This document shows positions 15,506 to 23,770 of a DNA stretch of 60,939 nucleotides, piece by piece. Source of the stretch: an uncultured Blautia sp. (GTDB lineage: Bacteria; Bacillota; Clostridia; Lachnospirales; Lachnospiraceae); assembly GCA_900539525.1 (NCBI GenBank), contig UQCM01000013.1, forward strand, positions 1 to 60,939. The letters are read 5' to 3'. The stretch's first letter is position 1. The number at the start of each line of letters is the position of its first letter. A model generated the notes under the pieces. The model made no database searches, had not been told where the DNA came from, and saw only the letters and a list, made by a program, of their open reading frames with translations. The position numbers and the translations under genes are program-made.

Positions 15506-16081
15506 CTAGAAATTGGAATGAATAGCCGGTACTTCAAAAGCACCGTTTAGAATCTGCTGAAAATCTCCTGATATATCTACGGTAGAGGGTGTAATGATAA
15601 AAATAAAGCTGCTGATCTTCTGCAGATTACCATCAACGGCATAACACGAGCCTGAAGCAAAATCAATGATTCTCTGGGCAATATCCACATCAAGACCTTC
15701 CATATTCAGCACAACAGTACAGTTTGCAATAAGCGTCTCCGTAATCTCACGAGCATCCTCCATACTGTGAGGTTTTATGACACAAACTTCCATGCCACTG
15801 GATTTCCTCGGACGCATCGGAGCAATCTTGCTGTTAACGGATGAGGAAGCCGTTGTCTGTTTTGAAGAACGCATTTTTGTTTGAGCTTTGGGCTTTCGGG
15901 ATGATATGTCTCTAAGGTCATCATAATCATCTTCTTCCTCAAGCTTTTTGAACATACGTTTCTTTACCGGGCGCTCTTCTTCATATTCATCATCTATTTC
16001 ATCATCTAAGAAACCATCATCATCAAAACCGTCATCATCATTCAATTTCATGGCGTTTAAAAACTTGTCAAGTACTCCCAT
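15506..16081 (-). CDS. sepF: SepF cell-division protein
   Basis: The product has 191 residues. An N-terminal membrane-binding amphipathic helix (MGVLDKFLNAMKL) is followed by an exceptionally acidic linker (residues about 14-40, mostly D and E), a basic/Ser-rich segment, then the C-terminal SepF domain (EVCVIKPHSMEDAREITETLI ... IIDFASGSCYAVDGN). SepF polymerises on the membrane and tethers and bundles FtsZ at the septum. AGGAG precedes ATG 16081. It is embedded between yggS and ylmH as in other Firmicutes. The Asp-rich linker is longer than in Bacillus. Confidence 0.95.
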   Translation of the reverse strand: MGVLDKFLNAMKLNDDDGFDDDGFLDDEIDDEYEEERPVKKRMFKKLEEEDDYDDLRDISSRKPKAQTKMRSSKQTTASSSVNSKIAPMRPRKSSGMEVCVIKPHSMEDAREITETLIANCTVVLNMEGLDVDIAQRIIDFASGSCYAVDGNLQKISSFIFIITPSTVDISGDFQQILNGAFEVPAIHSNF

Positions 16082-16174
16082 TTTAATCTCCTATCTGCTT
16101 TAAGTCAAAGCCGTTATCTTTCATAGCTTTGCTGGTTACTATTGTGAATCTCATGGTTTGCTGCTTACTTTTAA

Positions 16175-16867
16175 TTAAAGCTTATAATTACGTTCACCAA
16201 ATATACCGGTTCCGACTCGTACCATTGTGGCACCTTCTTCGATCGCAACCTGATAATCGCCAGTCATGCCCATGCTTAAATTGCACATATTTACATTATC
16301 AATGCTTTTGCTTTTAATGTCAACATATAATTTCCTTAATTTTTGAAAGAAAATACGATTTTCTTCAGCATCCTCCACAAAAGGAGCAATAGTCATCAAT
16401 CCTTCGACGCGAATATGCGGCAATTTTGAAATTTTTTCAATAAATGGCAGCACATTCTCCTCATAGATACCGTATTTCGACTCTTCCCTTGCAATGTTTA
16501 CCTCCACAAGGACCGGCATAACAATGCCATGCTTTCCGGCCTCAAGACTGATCGTCTCAGCAAGCCTTTCAGAATCCAGGGAATGAATCAGGCATGCTTT
16601 ATCGATGATATACTTCACTTTATTGCGCTGCAGATGTCCGATCATATGCCAGCGGATATCCTTCGGAAGAACCTGATATTTTTCCTTCAGTTCCTGTGGC
16701 TTATTCTCTCCAAAATCGCGACTGCCTTCCTGATATGCCTCTTCCAGCATGGATACCGGCTTTGTCTTGCTGACAGAGATCAGGCATACCTCCTCACGTT
16801 TTCTTCCGCTGCGTTCACAGGCTGCGCATATGTTTCGCTCTACGTCCATCAGGTTTTCTCGTATCAT
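16175..16867 (-). CDS. YggS/PLPBP-family pyridoxal phosphate-binding protein
   Basis: The product has 230 residues, the normal size. It is an alanine-racemase-like TIM barrel without the second domain. The PLP-binding Lys lies in VCLISVSKTKP, and the family motifs DFGENKPQEL, WHMIGHLQRNK, SMGMTGDYQVAI and VRVGTGIFGER are intact. It buffers PLP and B6 vitamers and is not known to catalyse a reaction. AGGAGG lies 5 nt before ATG 16867. It heads yggS-sepF-ylmH, but the upstream HlyD-like gene probably belongs to the same transcript. Confidence 0.95.
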   Translation of the reverse strand: MIRENLMDVERNICAACERSGRKREEVCLISVSKTKPVSMLEEAYQEGSRDFGENKPQELKEKYQVLPKDIRWHMIGHLQRNKVKYIIDKACLIHSLDSERLAETISLEAGKHGIVMPVLVEVNIAREESKYGIYEENVLPFIEKISKLPHIRVEGLMTIAPFVEDAEENRIFFQKLRKLYVDIKSKSIDNVNMCNLSMGMTGDYQVAIEEGATMVRVGTGIFGERNYKL

Positions 16868-16910
16868 TACTACCTCCTGTACCGCCTGTTGGCGGTTTAG
16901 CATTTTCTTT

Positions 16911-16996
16911 TATTTATAAATCTGCATGACTCTGTTTTATTACTGCTCAGAGTCTATTCGCAAAATCGCCTCTACGAGGCTTTCCTTTTGCTCATG
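16911..16996. mobile_element. Repeat family B, degenerate copy
   Basis: Contains ATAAATCTGCATGACTCTG (one end of the family) joined to CAGAGTCTATTCGCAAAATC and GCCTCTACGAGGCTTTCCTT, the inverted other end, matching 44312-44464. The inner region is deleted. It sits between yggS and the HlyD-like gene. Confidence 0.5.
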
Positions 16997-18385
16997 TTAA
17001 TAAATGATATCCTGATCATTTACTGTGGATGCGTCAAGTGCAATATGGTCATACTGGGAAAGACCAAAGGTCGCACCTTCTTCAACTATACAGTACTCTT
17101 CATTTTCATCAATAACTGTAATTTCACGAAATACAGCATATCCTTTATTGATATTGTATACTCCCTCCAGAGTTTCGCTGTCATGGACGACGTACTGCTT
17201 TGAAGTGTTTTCCCTGAGAATAATGTCACCGGCTGCAAACTGAGAACTGTCAACCAGAAAATAGGAGTCATTTTCTTTGTATATTGTTGTTGTAATATAC
17301 TTGGTAGAGAAGGAACCGTTTTTCTTCTGTGTCTGCTTCAGCACGCGGATTTCCTTCGGTTTTTCTTCATCATATCTGGCATATTCTTTTGGTATTTTAT
17401 AAAACACCTTTTTGGCAATAGCGGAATTAGGTATCTTCAGGCCTGTCTTTCTGCTCAGAATCAGTTCTATATCCAGAAAACGGTCGGAAGAATAGCGAAT
17501 CAGAGAGGTATGCATATCAATTTTACCGTAAAAGCCGTCGGTGTTATGGAGAATGCTGAAATTGCCTGTTGCAGTCGTCCCATCTTTTAGAAAACGAAAA
17601 CGGAGAGAAGTTTTGTCTGAAAATTCCGCAGCCGTTTTCTGATCCATGGGAAATATAAGAGACCAGTTTTCATCTGTCAGCAGTTTATAAAGGTCGTCAC
17701 CGTTCGATACTGTCTTGTTGAGGCGGAGATTTGTTTTCTGATAATTCTTCTGGTCAAAATCGGTAATTTTGACATCCTCTGCCTGAAGATTTTCATAACC
17801 GTCAGTGGAATAGATGACAATGCCCTCCTGTGGTGCCGTACACAGATCAACCAGACTGGATGTGTTTCCCTGGCTGTCCTCCAGATTGGAAAGAGCCTTT
17901 TCACTGGTCATTTCCAGTATGCTGCTTTCTATATCTGCTTTAAAATTATAGACAGATTGAAAGGATACAGCATCGTAATCGGATGCAAACGATGACATTT
18001 CACTGCGTATTCTGGAAAGCATTTCTTCATCAGCACTATCTGTCAGTTCCTTATCTGCAGACATAACAGTAGAAGCCATTTTTCCTGATTCGTCAATCGA
18101 GCAGACAGTATTTCCACTTCCGGCTTTTCCTCCTTCCCGCGTATAGTAACTGACAGAGCCACTCTGATCAGCTCGGATAACAGTCTCCGATTTCAATGCC
18201 AGTCCGGTATATCGATAGTTCCCGGAAAGCGGACCGGCGGTTACCTCATAGGCTGTAATATGTTTCGATGTAAGGTACAAAAACAGACATATGATCATGT
18301 AAAGAAACAGAATTCCAAACAAAATGGTACCAATATTAAGTATGGGATTTCTTCGATACTTGACAATTTTATTTTTTCCACTCAA
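16997..18385 (-). CDS. HlyD-like membrane protein upstream of the ylm cluster
   Basis: The product has 462 residues when started at TTG 18385, which has AAGGAGG upstream. An upstream in-frame extension would have no such site. A short cytoplasmic basic N-terminus (MSGKNKIVKYRRN) precedes one transmembrane segment (about 17-40). A large extracytoplasmic part follows with beta-strands and an HlyD/membrane-fusion-like biotinyl-lipoyl region (GLALKSETVIRADQSGSVSYYTREGGKAG), then a long middle and a KTGLKIPNSAIAKKV segment common in adaptor proteins. No ABC or RND pump is adjacent, so the role is unlikely to be classic efflux. Its place before yggS-sepF suggests a septum or wall function, which is inference. 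Confidence 0.72.
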   Translation of the reverse strand: MSGKNKIVKYRRNPILNIGTILFGILFLYMIICLFLYLTSKHITAYEVTAGPLSGNYRYTGLALKSETVIRADQSGSVSYYTREGGKAGSGNTVCSIDESGKMASTVMSADKELTDSADEEMLSRIRSEMSSFASDYDAVSFQSVYNFKADIESSILEMTSEKALSNLEDSQGNTSSLVDLCTAPQEGIVIYSTDGYENLQAEDVKITDFDQKNYQKTNLRLNKTVSNGDDLYKLLTDENWSLIFPMDQKTAAEFSDKTSLRFRFLKDGTTATGNFSILHNTDGFYGKIDMHTSLIRYSSDRFLDIELILSRKTGLKIPNSAIAKKVFYKIPKEYARYDEEKPKEIRVLKQTQKKNGSFSTKYITTTIYKENDSYFLVDSSQFAAGDIILRENTSKQYVVHDSETLEGVYNINKGYAVFREITVIDENEEYCIVEEGATFGLSQYDHIALDASTVNDQDIIY

Positions 18386-18520
18386 AGTAAAGCCTCCTTT
18401 TCCCGAACATTTTACCACGTCTATGAGAATTGGACAACTATAAAAGCAGTAAAAAAATATGGTATAAAATTCCCGAATGAGGTGACAATAGGAGTAGTGA
18501 CATGACAAGGAGGAATGAAT

Positions 18521-18733
18521 ATGGAAAGCAGATGTTTTGATTATACCTGCCTGACACTCGTAATTATCGGTGCAATTAACTGGGGACTGATTGGCTTTTT
18601 CGGCTTTGATCTTGTTGCATTTCTGTTTGGAAATATGGGATGGATCTCCAGAATTATTTATGCGCTGGTAGGTCTCGCGGGTCTGTATATGATCAGTGCT
18701 TATGGACGCATGGGAAACAGAGCGTGCGAGTAA
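18521..18733 (+). CDS. DUF378 membrane protein
   Basis: The product has 70 residues with two transmembrane helices. The family hallmark LVIIGAINWGLIGFFGFDLVAFLFG is present, with the AINWGL motif and a following G-rich loop, then a second helix. The function is unknown. AAGGAGG lies 7 nt before ATG 18521. The alternative ATG at 18515 would leave only 1-2 nt of spacing. It is monocistronic and divergent from the HlyD-like gene, with strong hairpins immediately after it. Confidence 0.85.
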   Translation: MESRCFDYTCLTLVIIGAINWGLIGFFGFDLVAFLFGNMGWISRIIYALVGLAGLYMISAYGRMGNRACE

Positions 18734-18761
18734 GAAGAATTATAAAAGATATTTTTCAAAG

Positions 18762-18810
18762 ATATTACAGAAGAAACTGTTAAGGTAAGAAACAGTTTCT
18801 TCTGTAATAT
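18762..18810. terminator. Perfect 20-bp inverted-repeat hairpin
   Basis: ATATTACAGAAGAAACTGTT and its exact reverse complement are separated by 9 nt. This is the strongest hairpin of its kind in the window. It probably ends the DUF378 transcript, though it lacks a long T-run. Confidence 0.6.
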
Positions 18811-18815
18811 AAAAT

Positions 18816-18848
18816 GCGGCAACAGAGAGACTTGCTGTCTGTTGCCGC
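18816..18848 (-). terminator. Terminator of the P-loop gene
   Basis: GCGGCAACAGA / TCTGTTGCCGC is a perfect 11-bp stem. On the minus strand it is followed by CATTTTAT, 17 bp after the stop codon of the P-loop gene. Confidence 0.7.
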
Positions 18849-18864
18849 TAGCTTACTCGATATT

Positions 18865-19284
18865 TTATAATGAAACGATAACCTTATCTTTTGCTGTTTC
18901 AGGTAAATCATCAGCGTCCGCAGAAATACTTAAAACAAATGTAATAGAATATTTGTTTCCAATTTCATCCAGACGTGTCAGAGCCGGCTCTAAATCCGTA
19001 TCTTCCAGTTTTGAGATTTTCAGAAAACTATCCAGGTACATCTGCTCTAAATCGTGATCCTGTGAAATAAGACCACAAATAAATCCCATAAATTCATTAC
19101 TATTCTGAAGATTAAATTCGGAAACGTCAATTAAACGTACCCTGTTGTTCAATTCATACATATGCTTACTGCTTTTGTCAAGGTATACAATATTTCCGTG
19201 TGCAGACTTAACCTCTGCATTTACCTTGTCGAGTAACTGTTTCGTCTTTCCCTTTCCTTTTCTGCCTGCAATAATCTGTATCAT
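18865..19284 (-). CDS. Small P-loop ATP-binding protein
   Basis: The product has 139 residues. The N-terminus has a Walker A-like IIAGRKGKGKTKQ and then only one further core, GNIVYLDKSSKHM ... RLIDVSEF. The second half (LEQMYLDSFLKISKLED ... SITFVLSISADADDLPE) holds a Walker B-like hydrophobic strand. Annotation pipelines often attach a twitching-motility (PilT) name to such proteins. No pilus genes are here, so I consider that name unsupported. AAGGAGG precedes ATG 19284. The true function is unknown. It stands alone, with a terminator after it. Confidence 0.7.
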   Translation of the reverse strand: MIQIIAGRKGKGKTKQLLDKVNAEVKSAHGNIVYLDKSSKHMYELNNRVRLIDVSEFNLQNSNEFMGFICGLISQDHDLEQMYLDSFLKISKLEDTDLEPALTRLDEIGNKYSITFVLSISADADDLPETAKDKVIVSL

Positions 19285-19362
19285 GGTAATCTCCTCCTTT
19301 AGTCTTTTCGACACAAGTATTATAGGTAAAATTATAATGTATTATTTGAAAAAATACAACAG

Positions 19363-20373
19363 TTAATTGTTGATTTTAGACAATAATATATTCATCTCTT
19401 CATAAAGGGAATCTCTTGTTTCCGCTTTCATGATGATGGACACAAATGGATCCCCGTATTTGTTTTCACTGTACAGGCACAGACATGCACCTGCTGCATC
19501 CGTTGTCCCTGTTTTCCCACCAATCAGCAACACATCTGATGGTGGAACCGCCTCATTGATAAAATAATGGTTGGTGGATTCCCACATGATTCCGGTATCC
19601 TCGCCTGCTGCATTTTTATATTCAGCATAATAGGTATGTTTACTGATAATATCACGAAAAACATCATATCGCAGTGCTTCATGGAACATCAGATAAATGT
19701 CATATGCAGTGGTATAGTGATTTTCATCGTGAAGTCCGTGAGCATTCATAAAGTGCGTGTTGGTAGCTCCGATCCTTGCAGCTTCCCGGTTCATCATATC
19801 TACAAAATTTTCGACAGTGCCTCCCACATGGACGGCAATTGTCATAGCAGCATCATTTCCGGAATTGATCATCAGTCCGTAAAGCAGTTGACGCAGCGTA
19901 AGCTGGTCACCAATCTGTATTTCGCAGACAGAAGAACCATATTCGATATCCTTACATTCGGCTCCCACTGTCACCATCTCATCCAGATTTCCGTACTGTA
20001 ATGCGACGAGTGTTGTCATGATCTTTGTAAGACTTGCAGGGTAACGTCTTTCATGCAGTCCCTTGGCATAGGTCACCTGTTTTTCCGATTCATTAAACAG
20101 AGCAGCTGACTGTGCCTGAATATCAAGACCGTCCATCGGAACATCTACTGAAGAGACACACAGGTCTGAAGCAAAAGAATCCGCCAGGCCGTTTTCAGAC
20201 GAAAACCTGCTGATGCCAAACACACTATTTGTCTTATCATATTCTGCGGCCAGTGTAAGATCGTGAACCCGGAAAATAAGAAGGTATGCACTTACCACCA
20301 GTATGATCAGCAAAAGGGTAAGCATGAAAAAAAATCTTCGTACTGCTCTTTGTTCTCTTTTTTTTCTACTCAT
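19363..20373 (-). CDS. D-alanyl-D-alanine carboxypeptidase (DacF/PBP5-type)
   Basis: The product has 336 residues. The N-terminal membrane anchor (about 10-35, LLLIILVVSAYLLIF) is followed by the S11 penicillin-binding domain. The catalytic motifs are SLTK (PASLTKIMTT), SGN (SGNDAAM) and KTGTT (GGKTGTTDAAG). It trims pentapeptides to tetrapeptides in peptidoglycan. An uncleaved N-terminal anchor is unusual compared with the C-terminal amphipathic helix of PBP5, and no C-terminal helix is visible. ATG 20373 with AAGGAT upstream. The reading frame begins 10 bp before the mgsA stop, so the two genes are almost overlapping. Confidence 0.93.
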   Translation of the reverse strand: MSRKKREQRAVRRFFFMLTLLLIILVVSAYLLIFRVHDLTLAAEYDKTNSVFGISRFSSENGLADSFASDLCVSSVDVPMDGLDIQAQSAALFNESEKQVTYAKGLHERRYPASLTKIMTTLVALQYGNLDEMVTVGAECKDIEYGSSVCEIQIGDQLTLRQLLYGLMINSGNDAAMTIAVHVGGTVENFVDMMNREAARIGATNTHFMNAHGLHDENHYTTAYDIYLMFHEALRYDVFRDIISKHTYYAEYKNAAGEDTGIMWESTNHYFINEAVPPSDVLLIGGKTGTTDAAGACLCLYSENKYGDPFVSIIMKAETRDSLYEEMNILLSKINN

Positions 20374-20383
20374 AGTATAATCC

Positions 20384-20779
20384 TTATCTGTACATTTCGC
20401 GCCATTCCAGATCTCCGCGCTCAAGGGATTTTATAAGCATTTCTGCTGTTGCAAGGTTGGTTGCAAGCGGAATGTTGTGCATATCGCAAAGATAAACGGT
20501 ACGTGCAATATCCGGTTCATGGGATTTCGGTTTTAACGGATCGCGAAGAAAAATAACCAGGTCAAGCTGATTGTGCTCGATCTGCGCACCCAACTGCTGT
20601 TCCCCACCGAGATGTCCGGCCAGAAACTTATGGATATTCAGGTTCGTTACCTCTTCTACAAGCCGCCCTGTAGTACCTGTAGCATACAGGACATGTTTAC
20701 ACAGAATTCCCCGGTAGGCAATGCAGAAATTCTGCATCAGCTTTTTTTTCGCATCATGTGCAATTAATCCAATATTCAT
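20384..20779 (-). CDS. mgsA: Methylglyoxal synthase
   Basis: The product has 131 residues, the size of the hexameric enzyme. It converts dihydroxyacetone phosphate to methylglyoxal, a phosphate-releasing bypass of lower glycolysis. The pattern of conserved residues is complete: MNIGLIAHDAKK, YATGTTGRLV, AGHLGGEQQLGAQI, VIFLRDPLKPKSHEPDI and the C-terminal DIPLATN-like NIPLATNLATAE. The catalytic Asp lies in the LDLVIFLRD and GEQQLG regions. It stands between rodA and dacF in an otherwise cell-shape cluster and has no metabolic neighbour. Confidence 0.96.
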   Translation of the reverse strand: MNIGLIAHDAKKKLMQNFCIAYRGILCKHVLYATGTTGRLVEEVTNLNIHKFLAGHLGGEQQLGAQIEHNQLDLVIFLRDPLKPKSHEPDIARTVYLCDMHNIPLATNLATAEMLIKSLERGDLEWREMYR

Positions 20780-20795
20780 ATGGAATTCCCCCCTG

Positions 20796-21905
20796 TCAAT
20801 ATTTTTTCACTTGAAGCCCTACATTTAAAACAATCCCTATTCCAATAAAAAAACTTACCAGTGAGGTGACTCCTGCACTGACAAATGGAAGTGCGATTCC
20901 GGTATTCGGAAGTAATCCTGTCGCTACGCCGATATTAATAAATGTCTGGAAAAAAATCTGGGCTGCAAGTCCGCAGCACACCAGCGTTCCGGTTGCATCA
21001 CGTGCCTTCTTTCCAATACGTACGCATTCGATGGCAATGATCAGCTCCAGTATAATGATAATGCAGCATCCGAGAAAACCGAGCTCCTCTCCTGCTACTG
21101 CAAAAATAAAATCGGTCTGTGGTTCAGCGATAAAATTACCGTTTTTCACTGATGAAACTACATTGTTGTTCAGACCTTTTCCATACAGCTGTCCGGAACC
21201 GATCGCGATTTCGGAGTTTAACTGCTGATAGGCAATTGAAACATATTCCGGATCCCTAGGCCGCAGCCAGGCCATGATTCTGTCGTGCTGATATCCCTGT
21301 AAGAGTGTCTGATCCGGCTGCAGAATCAGAGTAAAGAGGATAATCACTAAAGGAATTGCTATTACTATAATACCACCGATTATTTTATAACTCAACCCCG
21401 CAATAAAAAACATTGCACAAAAAACCATAGCAATGGAAATGGTGGTAGACAAATCAGGCTGTGTAACAATCAGTACCAGTGGCAGTGCCAGGCAGATCAG
21501 GGATAAAAGGATGATCCGAAAGCTGCTGATCTTTTCCTCATATTTTGTAAACAGTTTAGCAAAGAATAAGATAAGGATGATCTTCATAACGTCTGAAGGC
21601 TGAAACTGAAAAAATCCAAGATCAATCCAGCGTGTCGCACCATTTGCGCTCTTTCCGATCAGAGGGACTAAAGCAAGCATACCGATACCGAGAAAATAAA
21701 AGATCCAGTAGAAATTCAAAAGCCAGGAATAGTCTACCAGGGAAGCAATTACCATGAAAATAAGTCCGATCGCCAGTCCGATGATCTGCTTTTTTTGTGC
21801 CGCTTCCTGAGCACTTCCGATAATCATGATACCGAGAACTGAAATTGCCAGAACCCAGAGAATCAGTCTGAATTTATAATCCTTTAATTTGTATTGTCTT
21901 AACAT
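20796..21905 (-). CDS. rodA: RodA-type peptidoglycan glycosyltransferase (SEDS)
   Basis: The product has 369 residues with ten predicted transmembrane helices. SEDS-family marks include FQPSDVMKIILILFFAKL, TQPDLSTT with the catalytic-site Asp region and QTDFIFAVAGEELGF. RodA polymerises lipid II with its partner PBP2, encoded just upstream. The start (MLRQYKLKD) overlaps the end of minE by 32 bp and has a weak ribosome site, so its translation may depend on minE. FtsW is the alternative, but the partner PBP2 and MreBCD context favour RodA. Confidence 0.94.
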   Translation of the reverse strand: MLRQYKLKDYKFRLILWVLAISVLGIMIIGSAQEAAQKKQIIGLAIGLIFMVIASLVDYSWLLNFYWIFYFLGIGMLALVPLIGKSANGATRWIDLGFFQFQPSDVMKIILILFFAKLFTKYEEKISSFRIILLSLICLALPLVLIVTQPDLSTTISIAMVFCAMFFIAGLSYKIIGGIIVIAIPLVIILFTLILQPDQTLLQGYQHDRIMAWLRPRDPEYVSIAYQQLNSEIAIGSGQLYGKGLNNNVVSSVKNGNFIAEPQTDFIFAVAGEELGFLGCCIIIILELIIAIECVRIGKKARDATGTLVCCGLAAQIFFQTFINIGVATGLLPNTGIALPFVSAGVTSLVSFFIGIGIVLNVGLQVKKY

Positions 21906-22128
21906 ATTTTTTTACACCCTGTTCTGCTTCCTTTGAAATATCCAGTTGTATTTTTATTTTCGTGTTATTAAGCTCCATGTATTTTGCAAGGACCTGTCTG
22001 ATGTCCGTCTTTATCCTGTCTGTCGTCTCCGGAGTACAGCAGAGTCTGTCGGCAAGAATGATATTCTTCATCCGTTCTCTTGCAATGATTCCGGAATTTT
22101 TCTTAGAAAATACCTGGAAAACTTTCAA
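21874..22128 (-). CDS. minE: MinE topological specificity factor
   Basis: The product has 84 residues and starts at TTG with GAGAGG upstream. The N-terminal MinD-binding region (FQVFSKKNSGIIARERMKNIILADR) and the C-terminal topological domain (IRQVLAKYMELNNTKIKIQLD) are recognisable. MinE stimulates MinD ATPase to move the MinCD inhibitor off the cell middle. Its presence, instead of the DivIVA/MinJ system of Bacillus, implies Min oscillation-type placement. It lies 12 bp after minD and overlaps rodA. Confidence 0.9.
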   Translation of the reverse strand: MKVFQVFSKKNSGIIARERMKNIILADRLCCTPETTDRIKTDIRQVLAKYMELNNTKIKIQLDISKEAEQGVKKYVKTIQIKGL

Positions 22129-22140
22129 TGCTCATACCTC

Positions 22141-22932
22141 TCATTTCTTCCGAAATAATCCGGTCACTTTTGACAGAAGCGATTCCGGTCTGTTCAGATT
22201 CATGAGGGGAACAGCTTCTCCTGTAATGCGTCTGCAGATATTTAAGAAAGCCTGTCCTGCCCACGAGTCGTCACCGGCAAGAGGCTCACCGTGATTTGTG
22301 GAGATGACAACATTTTCATCATCAGGTACAGCTCCGATCAGGTTCGCAGCCAGAATCTCCACTACATCGTCCACGGACATCATATCCCCTCTGCGGATCA
22401 TATCCATACGAAGACGGTTGATCAGAAGCTCTATTTTCCCGATATCATTCGCTTCTAAGAGTCCAATGATACGGTCAGCATCGCGGATCGCAGATACTTC
22501 CGGTGTCGTTACAACAATCGCCCGGTCAGCACCGGCAATGGCATTTTTGAAGCCCTGTTCAATGCCTGCCGGACAGTCCAGGAGAATATAGTCAAAGTAT
22601 TCTCTTAAATCATCGGTGAGTTTTTTCATCTGCTCAGGTGTCACTGCAGTTTTGTCACGTGTCTGTGCGGATGGCAAAAGATAAAGATTTGGAAATCGCT
22701 TATCCCGGATCAATGCCTGTTTCCTGCGGCAATTCCCTTCAATCACATCCACCAGATTGTAGACGATCCTGTTTTCCAGTCCCATGACGACATCCAGATT
22801 TCTAAGACCAATATCTGTATCGATCATGACAACCTTGTGATTCAGCTTTGCCAGTCCTGTACCGATATTTGCTGTGGCGGTTGTTTTTCCGACACCGCCC
22901 TTGCCGGATGTTACTACGATTACTTCGCTCAT
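22141..22932 (-). CDS. minD: MinD septum-site ATPase
   Basis: The product has 263 residues. The deviant Walker A KGGVGKTT is at the N-terminus with the signature Lys, then VMIDTDIGLRNLDVVMGLE, and the C-terminal amphipathic membrane-targeting helix (SLLSKVTGLFRKK). It recruits MinC to the membrane to block FtsZ away from midcell. AGGAGG precedes ATG 22932. The minC-minD-minE order is conserved. Confidence 0.97.
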   Translation of the reverse strand: MSEVIVVTSGKGGVGKTTATANIGTGLAKLNHKVVMIDTDIGLRNLDVVMGLENRIVYNLVDVIEGNCRRKQALIRDKRFPNLYLLPSAQTRDKTAVTPEQMKKLTDDLREYFDYILLDCPAGIEQGFKNAIAGADRAIVVTTPEVSAIRDADRIIGLLEANDIGKIELLINRLRMDMIRRGDMMSVDDVVEILAANLIGAVPDDENVVISTNHGEPLAGDDSWAGQAFLNICRRITGEAVPLMNLNRPESLLSKVTGLFRKK

Positions 22933-23027
22933 ACTTCTGTCCTCCTAACCCGGCAGCAAATGTATGTGCACTGCCTGCATAATTGCTCAGATGTCCTTAA
23001 AGTTATCTGAATCCCATGAGAATCTGC

Positions 23028-23732
23028 TCAGCTCTCTTTTGTATCTTCTTCTCCGGAACCGGAAATATCATTTAAGGTATCTCTTGAAATCTGCTTTACA
23101 TAGATGTGATTGTCTTTTATGTAGGCAATCTTGGGATCCATGCTGTATTCACATGGATCTACCCGTTTTACAATCGCACTTCTTGCAATTTTATCTGCGA
23201 TGCGAACCTGTATCGGTTTCATGACAAGAGCAGCTACGATGCAGTCTCTGTCGCCGCTTGCTCCGGCATATACATTACCCCGGCAGGAACCGAGTACAAC
23301 AATGTTTCCTTTTGAAATGACATTTGCTCCCGGATTCACATCTCCAAGGATCACAACACTGTGTTCTGTTTCGAGTACCTGTCCGGCACGCAGAGTACCT
23401 CTGTGAAACATGCCATCAGAGGTTTCTTTTTTTTCCATAGCCAGTTCTACAGCCTGACGGTAATATTCCTCATGTTCAGGTACTTCATCTACGACACACA
23501 GAATATGGATGCCGCAATTACTGATAATTGTGTCCATTACCATTTTTTCCTGAGGTTTTGTAAGTACTCTCCCCCGGAAGCTTACTGCCATTTTTGCATT
23601 TTTAAAGAAATTGGCAGATTCTCTGAATTTATCTGCTATATCCAGAAGAAGCTCTTCAAAAGGTATTTTATCATCCAGTATGACAATAAGACCATATTTA
23701 TTGCTTTTTATCATTACTGTATTACGGTTCAT
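23028..23732 (-). CDS. minC: MinC septum-site inhibitor
   Basis: The product has 234 residues. The N-terminal domain (about 1-105) binds FtsZ. The C-terminal beta-helix (from about 115: RGTLRAGQVLETEHSVVILGDVNPGANVISKGNIVVLGSCRGNVYAG) binds MinD and dimerises. I start at ATG 23732 because GGAGG lies upstream of it. Codons upstream in frame lack a site. It lies 95 bp before minD, with a small intergenic stretch that I could not link to regulation. Confidence 0.95.
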   Translation of the reverse strand: MNRNTVMIKSNKYGLIVILDDKIPFEELLLDIADKFRESANFFKNAKMAVSFRGRVLTKPQEKMVMDTIISNCGIHILCVVDEVPEHEEYYRQAVELAMEKKETSDGMFHRGTLRAGQVLETEHSVVILGDVNPGANVISKGNIVVLGSCRGNVYAGASGDRDCIVAALVMKPIQVRIADKIARSAIVKRVDPCEYSMDPKIAYIKDNHIYVKQISRDTLNDISGSGEEDTKES

Positions 23733-23770
23733 TCTGTCTGCCTCCAAATATATTCTATCAGTAACTATTA

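Noticed and set aside
18865..19284. PilT-type twitching motility ATPase
   Set aside because: Far too short for PilT, lacks the Asp and His boxes, and no pilus genes are nearby.
22933..23027. Riboswitch or small RNA between minC and minD
   Set aside because: Only 95 bp, with no strong stem or known aptamer pattern visible.
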